Source of the DNA: Parahaliea mediterranea
GTDB lineage: Bacteria > Pseudomonadota > Gammaproteobacteria > Pseudomonadales > Halieaceae
DNA: 64,000 nt
Reading direction: 5' to 3'
NCBI RefSeq assembly: GCF_003402235.1
Contig: NZ_QEWO01000001.1
Coordinates: forward strand, 1,240,001 to 1,304,000
In this document: positions 26,767-35,495 of the stretch, one piece after another
Numbering within the stretch: position 1 is the first letter of the stretch
How the letters are laid out: each line of letters starts with the position of its first letter
Translations under genes and position numbers: made by a program
The notes under the pieces: model-generated
What the model saw: the letters and a program-made list of their open reading frames with translations, nothing else
Database searches by the model: none
What the model was told of the DNA's origin: nothing

Positions 26767-27936
26767 ATGGCGCAACAGGCTCTGTCAGTACTGCTGGAAT
26801 ACGTCTACGACGGCGTGCTGGATGATGCGCGATGGCCGCAACTGCTGTCGCAGCTGCAAACCACGCTGTCGGCGGACACTGCCTGCCTGATGGTCGACGC
26901 CCTCGGCGAAACACCCCAGCCCCAGCTGCTGTATGCCGGCGGCTGCAATGCATCCATCGACCGCTACCGGCAGTCGCTGTATGCACAGGATCCCTTTGCC
27001 GACCTGCCCGATGGCACGGTGGTGCGCATCGAAGAGGTAGTGGCCGATGCCGACTGGCGCGGCAGCGCCTTTTATCGGGAGTGTGTTGCCCCCGCCGGCC
27101 TGCACTATTTTGCCGGTGTCGACCGGCGCTGCGAGCCCTACGGCAGATTGCGCCTGCGCGTGGGCCGTTCACCGTCCGGCGGCGGTTTCAGCAGCGCACA
27201 GTGCCAATTGCTGCAGGAACTGGCCGGCCATTTGCACCGCGCCTTCCTGCTCAAGCTGAAGCTGGGGCTCGACCAGCAGCAGTTGCAAGAGCACCAGCGC
27301 ACGCTGCGCCGCCTGTCTCTCGGCACCCTCGCCCTCAACCGTCAGGGCGAGGTCATGTATGCCAGTGACATTGCCCGGGACATGCTGCGCGCCCACGCGC
27401 AACTCACCCTGCGCGGCCCGCGCCTGCATTTTCGCCAGCGCAATGCGCAGGGCGCCTTTGACCAGGCGCTCGCCACCTGCCTGGCGACGCGGGCCCCCAA
27501 CACACCCGGCACAGTGGAGTTCCTGCGCCTGGAAGACAGCACCGAGCCCCTGGGCCTGGCCCTGCGGCCGGCTGTCGATGCCGCCGATGCTATCGATAGC
27601 TGCGCTGCCGGTACGGCATCGGCGCTGTCGATGCCGGGGGTGCGCTGCTGGGTGCAGCTCTCCCGCCTGCGCGGCGCCCATCCTGCGGAGGCGAACGCCG
27701 ACGCCGCTACAACCGACGAGGCGCCGGCACTGGCCAATGCCCTTGGCCTCACCCCCACCGAAGCGCGCCTGTCGCTGCTGCTGTCGCGGGGGCTCACCCT
27801 GGGCCGCGCTACCGAGCAGCTGGGCATGAAGCTCAACACCGGCCGCGCCCACCTGCGCTCCATCTTCGTCAAGCTGGCGGTATCCAGCCAGTCGCAGTTG
27901 GTCAGCGCCGTCAACCGCGCCACCGCCGCCCTGTAA
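26767..27936 (+). CDS. LuxR-family transcriptional regulator
   Basis: Regulator of 389 residues from the ATG at 26767. The N-terminal 240 residues look like a PAS/GAF-type sensory region (LLEYVYDGVLDDARWPQLL opening, later SLGTLALNRQGEVMYAS), and residues 325-385 form a LuxR-type helix-turn-helix (LGLTPTEARLSLLLSRGLTLG, then NTGRAHLRSIFVKL). Related LuxR proteins with this opening are common in marine gammaproteobacteria beside oxidoreductase genes. It lies 111 bp before a Rieske oxygenase gene in the same direction, and a palindrome in that gap is a candidate target. The ligand is unknown; it is not an acyl-homoserine lactone receptor by any motif I can see. Confidence 0.85.
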   Translation: MAQQALSVLLEYVYDGVLDDARWPQLLSQLQTTLSADTACLMVDALGETPQPQLLYAGGCNASIDRYRQSLYAQDPFADLPDGTVVRIEEVVADADWRGSAFYRECVAPAGLHYFAGVDRRCEPYGRLRLRVGRSPSGGGFSSAQCQLLQELAGHLHRAFLLKLKLGLDQQQLQEHQRTLRRLSLGTLALNRQGEVMYASDIARDMLRAHAQLTLRGPRLHFRQRNAQGAFDQALATCLATRAPNTPGTVEFLRLEDSTEPLGLALRPAVDAADAIDSCAAGTASALSMPGVRCWVQLSRLRGAHPAEANADAATTDEAPALANALGLTPTEARLSLLLSRGLTLGRATEQLGMKLNTGRAHLRSIFVKLAVSSQSQLVSAVNRATAAL

Positions 27937-27958
27937 GACTCGTCCGATCGGACTAGTC
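27937..27958. promoter_or_regulatory. 22-bp palindrome, candidate LuxR-type operator
   Basis: GACT-C-GTCCGA/TCGGAC-T-AGTC: 20 of 22 positions are symmetric around 27947/27948. It starts right after the LuxR stop codon and lies 90 bp before the Rieske oxygenase ATG. Its length and dyad symmetry fit a dimeric LuxR-type regulator. Confidence 0.5.
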
Positions 27959-28047
27959 GGGTTTGCAGAAGCCGCGGGGTCGCCTTCCCTGGAAGATGAG
28001 GCTGCCACTGCCGTGGCATTGTCCTACCGCATTCCAAGGAGCCTGAC

Positions 28048-29172
28048 ATGGCCACAACAAAAGAGTACGCCCTGGGCCCGGCCGCATTCCCGCGAGGCTG
28101 GTTCGTTATTGCCAGCAGCCAGTCCCTGACCCGCAAACCCCTCGCCCTGCGATTCTGGGGCCGCGATTTGGCGCTGTACCGGGGTGAATCCGGGCGCGCC
28201 ATTCTCATGGACGCCTACTGCCCGCACATGGGCACCCACCTGGCGGCCAGCGAATCCGCCGCGCTCGCCAGTAGCGGCCTGCAGATCGAGGGCGACACCA
28301 TTCGCTGCCCCTACCACGGGTGGCGATTCAATGCCGATGGCGAGTGCGATGACATCCCCTACCTTGACGGGCGTTGCCCGAAAAGCGCCCGCATCCGGAC
28401 TTACCCGGTTGTCGAGCAGCTGGGCTGCATCATGGCCTGGTACGACGACAACGCCGAACCGCCCCTGTTTTCAGCGCCGCAGCTACCCGAGTGGGATCAG
28501 CCGCGCTGGATTCAATGGACCCTGGACGACTGCGGCGAGATGGCCGTCCACCCGCAGGAAATTCTCGACAACATGGCGGACGTTCGCCACCTGGGGCCGA
28601 CCCACGGGGCGCCCTGCGAGATCTACGAGAACGAGTTCCAGGGGCATTACTACATCCAGCGCCAGGGCGGCTACCACCACGACTACAACGCCTTTCTGGA
28701 AACCATCACCTGGTACACCGGCCCCGGCATTCTCCTGTCGCGGCAGGCCTTTGCCGGCACCCAGACGGTGCAGTTCATCGCCACCACCCCGGTGGACGAT
28801 GGCGTTATCCACGCCTGGCATGGCCTGCTGTTCGACGCCGGTCACGACACGCCAACCGTGAAGGACAAAGCCCGGGCACAACAGGCCCAACAGGAAGCCC
28901 TCAACGCCCTGGCGGCGGACTTCTCAGTCTGGCGCAACAAACGGCCCGCCCTGAAAATCATGCAGGTAAAAACCGACGGCCCCTTTGACAAAGGCCGGCA
29001 GTGGCACCAGCAGTTTTATGCCAACAGGCCGGATGTCGAGGGCATTCAGGCGGCGATCGACGGCGTACACCGGGTCACCGGGCTGCCGGCGCCGGCGCCC
29101 GACTTCCCCTCCTTTGGCCGCGCCGGCTATCCACCCGCGCCCAAGGCCTTCGGCAAAGCCCGGGCCATTTGA
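28048..29172 (+). CDS. Rieske non-heme iron oxygenase, KshA-like
   Basis: Terminal oxygenase subunit of 374 residues. The N-terminal Rieske [2Fe-2S] ligands are Cys58/His60 (YCPHMGTHL) and Cys87/His90 (CPYHGWRF). The catalytic iron site is in DNMADVRHLGPTH, with His181 and His186 and a bridging Asp178; a third carboxylate ligand lies further on. The layout recalls 3-ketosteroid 9-alpha-hydroxylase oxygenases and similar one-component-looking oxygenases, which need a separate reductase not found here. An AAGGAG site precedes the ATG. An SDR gene starts 57 bp later, so the pair could oxidise then dehydrogenate a steroid, terpenoid or aromatic substrate; this is inference. Confidence 0.9.
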   Translation: MATTKEYALGPAAFPRGWFVIASSQSLTRKPLALRFWGRDLALYRGESGRAILMDAYCPHMGTHLAASESAALASSGLQIEGDTIRCPYHGWRFNADGECDDIPYLDGRCPKSARIRTYPVVEQLGCIMAWYDDNAEPPLFSAPQLPEWDQPRWIQWTLDDCGEMAVHPQEILDNMADVRHLGPTHGAPCEIYENEFQGHYYIQRQGGYHHDYNAFLETITWYTGPGILLSRQAFAGTQTVQFIATTPVDDGVIHAWHGLLFDAGHDTPTVKDKARAQQAQQEALNALAADFSVWRNKRPALKIMQVKTDGPFDKGRQWHQQFYANRPDVEGIQAAIDGVHRVTGLPAPAPDFPSFGRAGYPPAPKAFGKARAI

Positions 29173-29229
29173 ATCAGCGGGCAGGTAGGCGGCATACTGC
29201 GGTGCGAATTATCTGCAGGAAGCACCACC

Positions 29230-29931
29230 ATGAAAACCGCCATCATCACCGGCGCCAGTGTCGGCATCGGGCGCGCCACCGCTGCGCGCTTTATTGCCGA
29301 GGGCTATCAGGTCTTCAACCTGGCCCGCCGGGCCTGCCCGGAGGCCGGGGTTGAAAATCTTGTGTGCGATCTCGCCAGCGATGCCGACATTGCAAAATGC
29401 TGCGACGCGCTCGGTGCGGCCATCGCCGACAGCGACAGCGTCGCCCTCATTCACAATGCCAGCCAGATGCGCAAAGACAGCGCAACAGACTGCGCCAGCG
29501 ACAGCCTGCGTGCGGTGCTGGAAACCAATGTGGTGGCCATTAACAGCATCAACCAGCGCCTGTTGCCGGCGCTGCCGGCGGGCTCCAGCTTGCTCTATGT
29601 GGGCTCCACCCTGGCGGAGAAAGCCGTGCCCGGCTCCTTCAGCTACGTACTCAGCAAACACGCCCAGCTCGGCATGATGCGCGCCAGCTGCCAGGACCTG
29701 ATGGGCAGCGGCATCCACACCGCGCTGGTTTGCCCGGGCTTTACCGACACCGAGATGCTGCGCACGCACATCGGTGAGGACGTGACCATTGTGCAGGCCA
29801 TCTCCGCCATGAACAGCTACAACCGCCTGATCGAGCCGGCGGAGATTGCCGAGCTGCTGTACTGGGCCCATCACAACCCGGTGATCAACGGCGCGGTGCT
29901 GCACGCCAACCTTGGCCAGCGGGAAAGCTGA
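29230..29931 (+). CDS. Short-chain dehydrogenase/reductase (SDR)
   Basis: NAD(P)-dependent oxidoreductase of 233 residues with the classical SDR layout: TGASVGIG nucleotide loop at residues 8-15, NAS motif (IHNASQM), active-site serine in YVGST and the YVLSK catalytic Tyr-x3-Lys, then PGFTDTEM. A basic or acidic coenzyme-selective residue is not clear. It follows the Rieske oxygenase in the same direction with its own AGGAAG site and leads straight into the queuosine-precursor transporter gene. A role acting on the oxygenase product is plausible but unproven. Confidence 0.88.
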   Translation: MKTAIITGASVGIGRATAARFIAEGYQVFNLARRACPEAGVENLVCDLASDADIAKCCDALGAAIADSDSVALIHNASQMRKDSATDCASDSLRAVLETNVVAINSINQRLLPALPAGSSLLYVGSTLAEKAVPGSFSYVLSKHAQLGMMRASCQDLMGSGIHTALVCPGFTDTEMLRTHIGEDVTIVQAISAMNSYNRLIEPAEIAELLYWAHHNPVINGAVLHANLGQRES

Positions 29932-29932
29932 G

Positions 29933-30739
29933 GTGGCCAACGGCCCCGCCGGGGCCCTGGCACCGGCCCTGTTGCAGGAGCGCCGCGAGCGGGTCTTTCT
30001 GGTGCTGGCGGGCACCTTCCTGGCGGCCATGACCCTGCTCAACGTGATCGGCATCACCCGCTTTATCCAGATCGGGCCGATGGCACTGGCGGTGGGCGTG
30101 CTGCCCTACCCCCTGACCTTTCTCTGTACCGACCTGGTGTGCGAGCTGTACGGCAAGGCCCGGGCCAACTTCCTGGTCAGCGTGGGGCTTGGCCTGAACT
30201 TCCTGATTCTGGCCATCCTGTTTCTTGGCGATGCCATTCCATCGGTGCCGGCCGGCCAGATGCCGCCCTGGCAGATACTGCAGCTGGCAGCGCCCGTGGC
30301 CCTGCCCAATGGCGATGTGGTCGATGGCAGTGTCGGCCTGTACCAGCTGATTTACGCCACCACCTCCGGCGCAGTGTTTGCGTCCATGCTGGCCTACATT
30401 GCGGCCCAGTACTGCGACGTGCAGCTGTTCCACTTCTGGAAACGGGTCACCCGGGGCAAGTACCTGTGGGTGCGCAACAACTTCAGCACGCTGATGAGCC
30501 AGATGGTGGATTCAGTAATGGTGGTGACGGTGACCTTTGGCGCGGCCTTCCTGCGCGGCGACATTGCCTTTCAGGCCCTGCTGGTGCTGATCGGCAGCAA
30601 CTACCTGTTCAAGGCGGCGGTGGCCCTGCTGGACACCGGGCCGTTCTACCTGGCAGTGCGCTACCTGAAGCGCTACCTGCAATTGGGTGAGGGTGAGTAC
30701 GCGGTGCCCGGCGGGGCCGCAGCATCGCCCGCCGGTTAG
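29933..30739 (+). CDS. Queuosine precursor transporter, YhhQ/QPTR family
   Basis: Membrane protein of 268 residues with six hydrophobic segments. The family motif is visible in VLPYPLTFLCTDLVCELYGKARA, and the later helix carries WVRNNFSTLMSQMVDSVMVV, both diagnostic for YhhQ-type (DUF165) carriers that import queuosine precursors (preQ0/preQ1). The GTG at 29933, right after the SDR stop, is my preferred start; a TTG at 29912 inside the SDR gene would add seven residues. The C-terminus is a short Gly/Ala tail. Its link with the oxygenase/SDR genes may be only positional. Confidence 0.88.
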   Translation: MANGPAGALAPALLQERRERVFLVLAGTFLAAMTLLNVIGITRFIQIGPMALAVGVLPYPLTFLCTDLVCELYGKARANFLVSVGLGLNFLILAILFLGDAIPSVPAGQMPPWQILQLAAPVALPNGDVVDGSVGLYQLIYATTSGAVFASMLAYIAAQYCDVQLFHFWKRVTRGKYLWVRNNFSTLMSQMVDSVMVVTVTFGAAFLRGDIAFQALLVLIGSNYLFKAAVALLDTGPFYLAVRYLKRYLQLGEGEYAVPGGAAASPAG

Positions 30740-30753
30740 GCCTCAGGGGCGTA

Positions 30754-31830
30754 TCAGCTTACGGCCGCCAGAGCTGGCGGTTGTGCTCGCTTTTGCGCCA
30801 GGTACTCCTCTGCCAGTTGCTCGGCAATCGCCTCGGTGGAGCTGTGGCATTCGTCGGCGCGCCGCAGCACTTCCGCCAGGGAGCCCTCGATGCGGGCAAT
30901 ATGCTCGCGCTTCTGCGCCTCCGCCGAGCCGGCGCGCTGGTGATGCACGTCGATGATGCCGCCGGCGTTCACCAGAAAATCCGGGCAGTAGAGAATCCCC
31001 AGATCGCGCAGGTGGTCGCCATCGGCGGGTGTGGCCAGCTGGTTGTTGGCGGCGCCACAGACAATGCCCGCGCGCAGCTGGCCAATGCTCTGCTCGTTGA
31101 GGATGGCGCCCATGGCGCAGGGTGCAACAATGTCCACGGCCTGCTGCAGAATGTCCTTCACATCCACGGCAATGACCCCCAACTCGCTGACGGCGCGCTG
31201 CAGGTTCTGGCTGTTCACATCGGCGCCGTAAACGGTGGCGCCGTCGGCGCGCAGGTGGCGGGCGAGGTAGTAACCCACGTGGCCAAGCCCCTGGATGGCG
31301 ACCTTCAGGCCCTTGAAGTTATCCGCGCCCAGCCGGTGGCGCACTGCGGTGCGCATGCCCAGGTACACACCCCAGGCGGTGCTGGGAGACGGGTCGCCGC
31401 CAAATTCATTATCTTCCAGACCGCTTACCCACTGGGTGCGCTCGCCCATCACCCGCATGTCGGCCACGCCGGTGCCGGAATCTTCCGCCGCCACGTAACG
31501 TCCGCTCTGGGAGTTGACGAAATCGCCCATCGCCAGCAGCAGTTCGCGTGTTTTGTCGCGGTGCGGATTGCCGATAATCACCGACTTGCCACCGCCCAGG
31601 GGCAGCCCGGCCAGGGCCGATTTGTAGGTCATTCCCCGGGACAGGCGCAGCACATCGTGCAGGGCGTCGTCATCATTGGCATAGGGATACATTCGACAGC
31701 CACCCACACCGGGGCCCAGGGTGGTGTTGTGCACGGCGATAATGGCGCGCAGGCCACTGTCGCTGTCGGAGCAGAAAGACACCAGCTCGTGCTGGTCAAA
31801 GGCCGGGGCAGAAAACACACTCATCGCCAT
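30754..31830 (-). CDS. Leucine (branched-chain amino acid) dehydrogenase
   Basis: NAD-dependent amino-acid dehydrogenase of 358 residues in the Glu/Leu/Phe/Val family, at the shorter length typical of leucine/valine dehydrogenases. Substrate-binding lysines lie in MTYKSALAGLPLGGGKSVI, and the Rossmann loop is IQGLGHVGYYLARHL. It deaminates branched-chain amino acids to 2-oxo acids. ATGs at 31830 and 31824 are both possible starts. It lies just downstream of, and in the same direction as, the fused indolepyruvate:ferredoxin oxidoreductase (39 bp apart), which would oxidise 2-oxo acids, so the two probably form an amino-acid catabolic unit. Confidence 0.92.
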   Translation of the reverse strand: MAMSVFSAPAFDQHELVSFCSDSDSGLRAIIAVHNTTLGPGVGGCRMYPYANDDDALHDVLRLSRGMTYKSALAGLPLGGGKSVIIGNPHRDKTRELLLAMGDFVNSQSGRYVAAEDSGTGVADMRVMGERTQWVSGLEDNEFGGDPSPSTAWGVYLGMRTAVRHRLGADNFKGLKVAIQGLGHVGYYLARHLRADGATVYGADVNSQNLQRAVSELGVIAVDVKDILQQAVDIVAPCAMGAILNEQSIGQLRAGIVCGAANNQLATPADGDHLRDLGILYCPDFLVNAGGIIDVHHQRAGSAEAQKREHIARIEGSLAEVLRRADECHSSTEAIAEQLAEEYLAQKRAQPPALAAVS

Positions 31831-31869
31831 TCCTCGGTGGGTTCAGTCAGGGGTTGGTTGGGGTTGGCA

Positions 31870-34800
31870 TCAAGCCGCGTCGACGATTTTCACCGCCGCG
31901 GCAAGGGGTTCGCCGCGCAGTTGCGCGAGCAGTTGTTGTTTGCGCGGCTCCAGGTTGGCCCGGTTGCGATCTTTCACATGGCCAAAGCCACGCAGCCTGG
32001 CGGGCAGCCGGGCCAATTCCAGCGCTGCGTCGTAGTTGTCGGCGGTGAGCTGGCCCAGCACGGTATCCAGTATCGCTTCGTAGTCGGCAATGTCCTGGCG
32101 CTCCTGCTTGCGCTCGGCGGTGTAACCGAAGATGTCCAGGCGCGTGCCGCGCAGGCGGCGCAACTTGGCCAGCCAGCCAAAGGCGCTCATCATCCAGGGG
32201 CCGAATTCCTGCTTGATCAGGTGGCCCGTGTTCGGGTCGCGCTTGCTGAACAGGGGCGGCGCCATGTTAAAGCGCAGCTCGTAATCGCCCTCGAACTGCT
32301 GGGCCAGCTTTTTCTGGAAGCTGCCATCGGTGTACAGGCGGGCCACCTCGTACTCATCCTTGTAGGCCATCAGCTTGAACAGGTTACGGGCCACGGCAAC
32401 ACTGATGGAATTGGCCGCTGCGGCGCGCGGGTCGCTTCCGCGCACACGCTCCACCAGCGCGCGATAGCGCTCGGCGTAGGCGGCGTCCTGGTACTCGGTC
32501 AGGCGCTGCATGCGGTCGGCCACAATCTCGTCAACGGACTCAAGGCGCGGCTGGGGCGCCGGCGCCAGCTGATCCACCAGTGCCAGCACCTTGTCGGGCT
32601 GGTGGGCGCAACGGCGCCCCCACAAGAAGGCGGCCTTGTTGAAGGACACCGCCACACCGTTCAGCTCGATGGCTTCCTCCAGCGCCTCGGCGGACACCGG
32701 CACGGTGCCGCGCTGCCAGGCAAAGCCAAGCAGAAAGAGGTTGGAGGCGATGGAGTCACCCAGCAATTGGGTAGCAATCCGGGTGGAATCGATAAAGTGG
32801 GTGTCTTCCCCTACTTCGGTGCTGATTTTGTCCTTCATGGACTGGGTGGGGAATTTGGCGTCCGGATCCAGGATGAAGGCCGAGGTGGGGACTTCCGCCT
32901 CGTTCACCACCGCATGGGTGCGGCCCTGGGCCACCTTGCCCATGGCTTCGTAGGTGCTGGTAACCACCAGGTCGCAGCCCAGCAGCAGGTCCGCCTCGCC
33001 GGCGGGAATGCGCACGGCCTTGATGTCTTCCTGGTTCTGGCTCACCCGCACGTGACTCACCACAGCGCCAAACTTCTGTGCCAGACCGGTCTGATTCATG
33101 GTGGCGCAGCCCTTGCCTTCGATGTGCGCGGCCATGGCCACCAGGGCGGTAATGGTCAGCACACCGGTACCGCCAACCCCGGTCACCACCGTGTTCCAGG
33201 GGCGCTCAAGGGAGGGCAGCTGCGGCGCGGGCAAGGGGTCGAACACCACCTGGCTGTCGTCGCCGATGCCGCCAGGCTTGCGCAGTTTGCCGCCGATCAC
33301 GGACACAAAGCTCGGGCAAAAGCCGTTGGCGCAGCTGTAGTCCTTGTTGCAGGAGCTCTGGTCAATCTTCCGCTTGCGGCCGAGTTCGGTCTCCTTTGGC
33401 AGCACCGACAGGCAGTTGGATTTTACGCTGCAATCGCCACAGCCCTCGCACACCGCATCGTTGATAAACAGGCGTTTGTTAGGGTCCGCCATGCTGCCTT
33501 TTTTGCGCCGGCGGCGCTTTTCGGCGGCGCAGGTCTGCACGTAGACGATGACCGAGGTGCCCGTGTAGTCCCTGAGTTCCTTCTGCAGAGCGTCCATTTC
33601 GTCACGGTGGTGCAGGCTGAAGCCGGCCACGCCGGAGATTTCACCGCGCCAGGCATCGGGGTTGTCGCTGACCAGGGCGATGCGGCGCACATTCTCGGCG
33701 CTCACCTGGCGGATCACGTCGCTGACACTCAGTGGCCCGTCGATGGGCTGGCCGCCCGTCATGGCCACGGCATCGTTGTAGAGGATTTTGTAGGTGATGT
33801 TCACCTCGGCAGCCACGGCGGCGCGTATGGCCAGCAGGCCGCTGTGGAAGTAGGTGCCATCACCCAGGTTCTGGAATACGTGTTTGGTTTCGGTAAACGG
33901 CGCCTGCCCGATCCAGGTCACCCCCTCGCCCCCCATCTGGGAGAAGGTGTGGGTTTCCCGGTCTGGCATCCAGGTAGCCATGTAGTGGCAGCCAATGCCG
34001 CCGAGGGCGCGGCTGCCCTCGGGCACCTTGGTGGAGGTGTTGTGCGGGCAGCCGGAGCAGAAGTGCGGCACCCGCTCGATGGTTTCCCGCGGGGTGGCCA
34101 GGGAGGCCTCCTTGCGGTTGATCCACTCGATGCGCTCATCCATCAGTGGCGACTGGAAAAAACGCCGGATACGGCTGTGGATGGCCAGCGCCACCATGGC
34201 CGGCGTCAGCTCGCCCAGGTTGGGCAGCAGGTCGCGGCCGTTTTCGTCGAATTCACCGAACACCCGCGGGCGGGCGGCCACCGGGTAGTTGTAGAGCTGG
34301 CCGGTGAGCTGATCCTCAATGATGGAGCGTTTTTCCTCCACCACCAGGATTTCCTCCAGACCCTCGGCAAATTCATGGGTGGTGCGCGGCTCCAGCGGCC
34401 AGGGCATGCCAACCTTGTACACCCGCAGGCCGATCTGGGCGGCCACGGCGGCGTCGATCCCCATGTCCTCCAGGGCCTGCATCACGTCCAGATAGGCCTT
34501 GCCGGAGGTGATGATGCCAAAGCGGGCGTTGGGGCTGTCCACCACAATGCGGTTGAGGCCATTGACCCGGGCGAATTCGCGGGCGGCGTAGATCTTGTAC
34601 TTGTTCAGCCGCAGTTCCTGCTCCAGCGGCTTGTCTGGCCAGCGGGCGTGCACGCCGTCCGCCGGCAGCTGGAATTCCTCGGGAATGACAATGTCGATGC
34701 GGTTGGGGTCAATGTCGGCGGAAATGGCCGAATCCATGTTCTCGGTGATGGCCTTCAGCGCCACCCAGCAGCCGGAGTAGCGCGACAGCTCCCAGCCGTA

Positions 34801-35370
34801 GACGCCAAGGTCCAGCACTTCCTGCACGTTGGCCGGGCTCAGCACCGGCACCGAGGCGCCGATAAACATGTGTTCGCTCTGGTGCGGCAGGGTGGAGGAT
34901 TTACAGGCGTGGTCGTCGCCGGCCACCGCCAGCACGCCGCCGTAGCGGCTGGTGCCAAAGGCATTGGCGTGCTTGATCACATCCATGGAGCGATCGACGC
35001 CCGGGCCCTTGCCATACCACATGGAAAACACACCATCGTATTTGGCGCCGCGAAACAGATTGGTTTGCTGGCTGCCCCACACGGCGGTGGCGGCGAGGTC
35101 TTCATTCACCCCGGGCTGGAACACCACATTGTGCTTGTCCAGCCAGGGCTTGGCCCGCCACATGGCCTGATCCACTCCGCCAACGGGTGAGCCACGATAG
35201 CCGGAAATAAAGGCCGCGGTATTCAAGCCCCGGCGCTGGTCGCGCTGGTGCTGCAACATGGGCAGGCGCACCAGCGCCTCGATACCGGTCATGTAGGCCC
35301 GGGTCGCATCCAGTGCGTACTTGTCGTCCAGTGATACTTTGCGAACAGCGGTGTTGCCGTGGGAAGTCAT
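31870..35370 (-). CDS. Fused indolepyruvate:ferredoxin oxidoreductase (IorA-IorB type)
   Basis: Single-chain 2-oxo-acid:ferredoxin oxidoreductase of 1166 residues, which oxidatively decarboxylates aryl or branched 2-oxo acids to acyl-CoA. I chose the ATG at 35370, preceded by AGAGGTGAG; in-frame ATGs further upstream lack support. The N-terminal half has PFOR-like and TPP-binding regions (PHNTSTKVPEGSRALGGIGCHYMA, then ILYNDAVAMTGGQPIDG). A cysteine-rich Fe-S segment (CEGCGDCSVKSNC) is followed by the gamma-type domain (VVTGVGGTGVLTI). Aerobic proteobacteria carry this fused form. It is divergent from an Lrp/AsnC regulator with 125 bp between starts, and is followed by leucine dehydrogenase. 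Confidence 0.93.
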   Translation of the reverse strand: MTSHGNTAVRKVSLDDKYALDATRAYMTGIEALVRLPMLQHQRDQRRGLNTAAFISGYRGSPVGGVDQAMWRAKPWLDKHNVVFQPGVNEDLAATAVWGSQQTNLFRGAKYDGVFSMWYGKGPGVDRSMDVIKHANAFGTSRYGGVLAVAGDDHACKSSTLPHQSEHMFIGASVPVLSPANVQEVLDLGVYGWELSRYSGCWVALKAITENMDSAISADIDPNRIDIVIPEEFQLPADGVHARWPDKPLEQELRLNKYKIYAAREFARVNGLNRIVVDSPNARFGIITSGKAYLDVMQALEDMGIDAAVAAQIGLRVYKVGMPWPLEPRTTHEFAEGLEEILVVEEKRSIIEDQLTGQLYNYPVAARPRVFGEFDENGRDLLPNLGELTPAMVALAIHSRIRRFFQSPLMDERIEWINRKEASLATPRETIERVPHFCSGCPHNTSTKVPEGSRALGGIGCHYMATWMPDRETHTFSQMGGEGVTWIGQAPFTETKHVFQNLGDGTYFHSGLLAIRAAVAAEVNITYKILYNDAVAMTGGQPIDGPLSVSDVIRQVSAENVRRIALVSDNPDAWRGEISGVAGFSLHHRDEMDALQKELRDYTGTSVIVYVQTCAAEKRRRRKKGSMADPNKRLFINDAVCEGCGDCSVKSNCLSVLPKETELGRKRKIDQSSCNKDYSCANGFCPSFVSVIGGKLRKPGGIGDDSQVVFDPLPAPQLPSLERPWNTVVTGVGGTGVLTITALVAMAAHIEGKGCATMNQTGLAQKFGAVVSHVRVSQNQEDIKAVRIPAGEADLLLGCDLVVTSTYEAMGKVAQGRTHAVVNEAEVPTSAFILDPDAKFPTQSMKDKISTEVGEDTHFIDSTRIATQLLGDSIASNLFLLGFAWQRGTVPVSAEALEEAIELNGVAVSFNKAAFLWGRRCAHQPDKVLALVDQLAPAPQPRLESVDEIVADRMQRLTEYQDAAYAERYRALVERVRGSDPRAAAANSISVAVARNLFKLMAYKDEYEVARLYTDGSFQKKLAQQFEGDYELRFNMAPPLFSKRDPNTGHLIKQEFGPWMMSAFGWLAKLRRLRGTRLDIFGYTAERKQERQDIADYEAILDTVLGQLTADNYDAALELARLPARLRGFGHVKDRNRANLEPRKQQLLAQLRGEPLAAAVKIVDAA

Positions 35371-35404
35371 CGTTAACTCACCTCTTTGTATCGGCATAGT
35401 GTCA

Positions 35405-35418
35405 CCTAGAAGTATAGG
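35405..35418. promoter_or_regulatory. CCTA/TAGG dyad overlapping the oxidoreductase -10 candidate
   Basis: CCTAGAAGTATAGG has 4-bp symmetric arms. On the minus strand it contains TATACT (35411-35416 complement), a -10-like hexamer about 40 bp before the oxidoreductase ATG. A possible binding site for the divergent Lrp protein. Confidence 0.3.
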
Positions 35419-35427
35419 AATTGTTAT

Positions 35428-35457
35428 TTGATCTATAGCCGATACCGACCCTAGAAT
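35428..35457 (+). promoter_or_regulatory. Candidate sigma-70 promoter for the Lrp/AsnC gene
   Basis: TTGATC (35428-35433), 18-bp spacer, TAGAAT (35452-35457). It is set in an unusually AT-rich spacer for this chromosome and gives a leader of about 32 bases. Confidence 0.5.
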
Positions 35458-35471
35458 GCATAGATTATGCA
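35457..35471. promoter_or_regulatory. TGCATA-GAT-TATGCA palindrome, candidate Lrp operator
   Basis: Perfect 6-bp arms with a 3-bp spacer, the 15-bp size typical of Lrp/AsnC-family sites. It begins at the last base of the Lrp gene's -10 hexamer, so occupancy would repress that gene and perhaps modulate the divergent oxidoreductase. Confidence 0.45.
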
Positions 35472-35495
35472 CTCTTTGAGTTTTTTGAGGTTAAT

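Noticed and set aside
27169-28008. Minus-strand frame over the LuxR-type gene and its palindrome
   Set aside because: Low-complexity Gly/Gln composition, no family pattern; the plus-strand protein has a clear helix-turn-helix.
30781-35190. Antisense open frame of about 1470 codons over leucine dehydrogenase and the indolepyruvate oxidoreductase
   Set aside because: Composition is His/Gly/Val-rich without motifs, whereas the minus-strand frames carry complete enzyme signatures. It is a GC-bias shadow.
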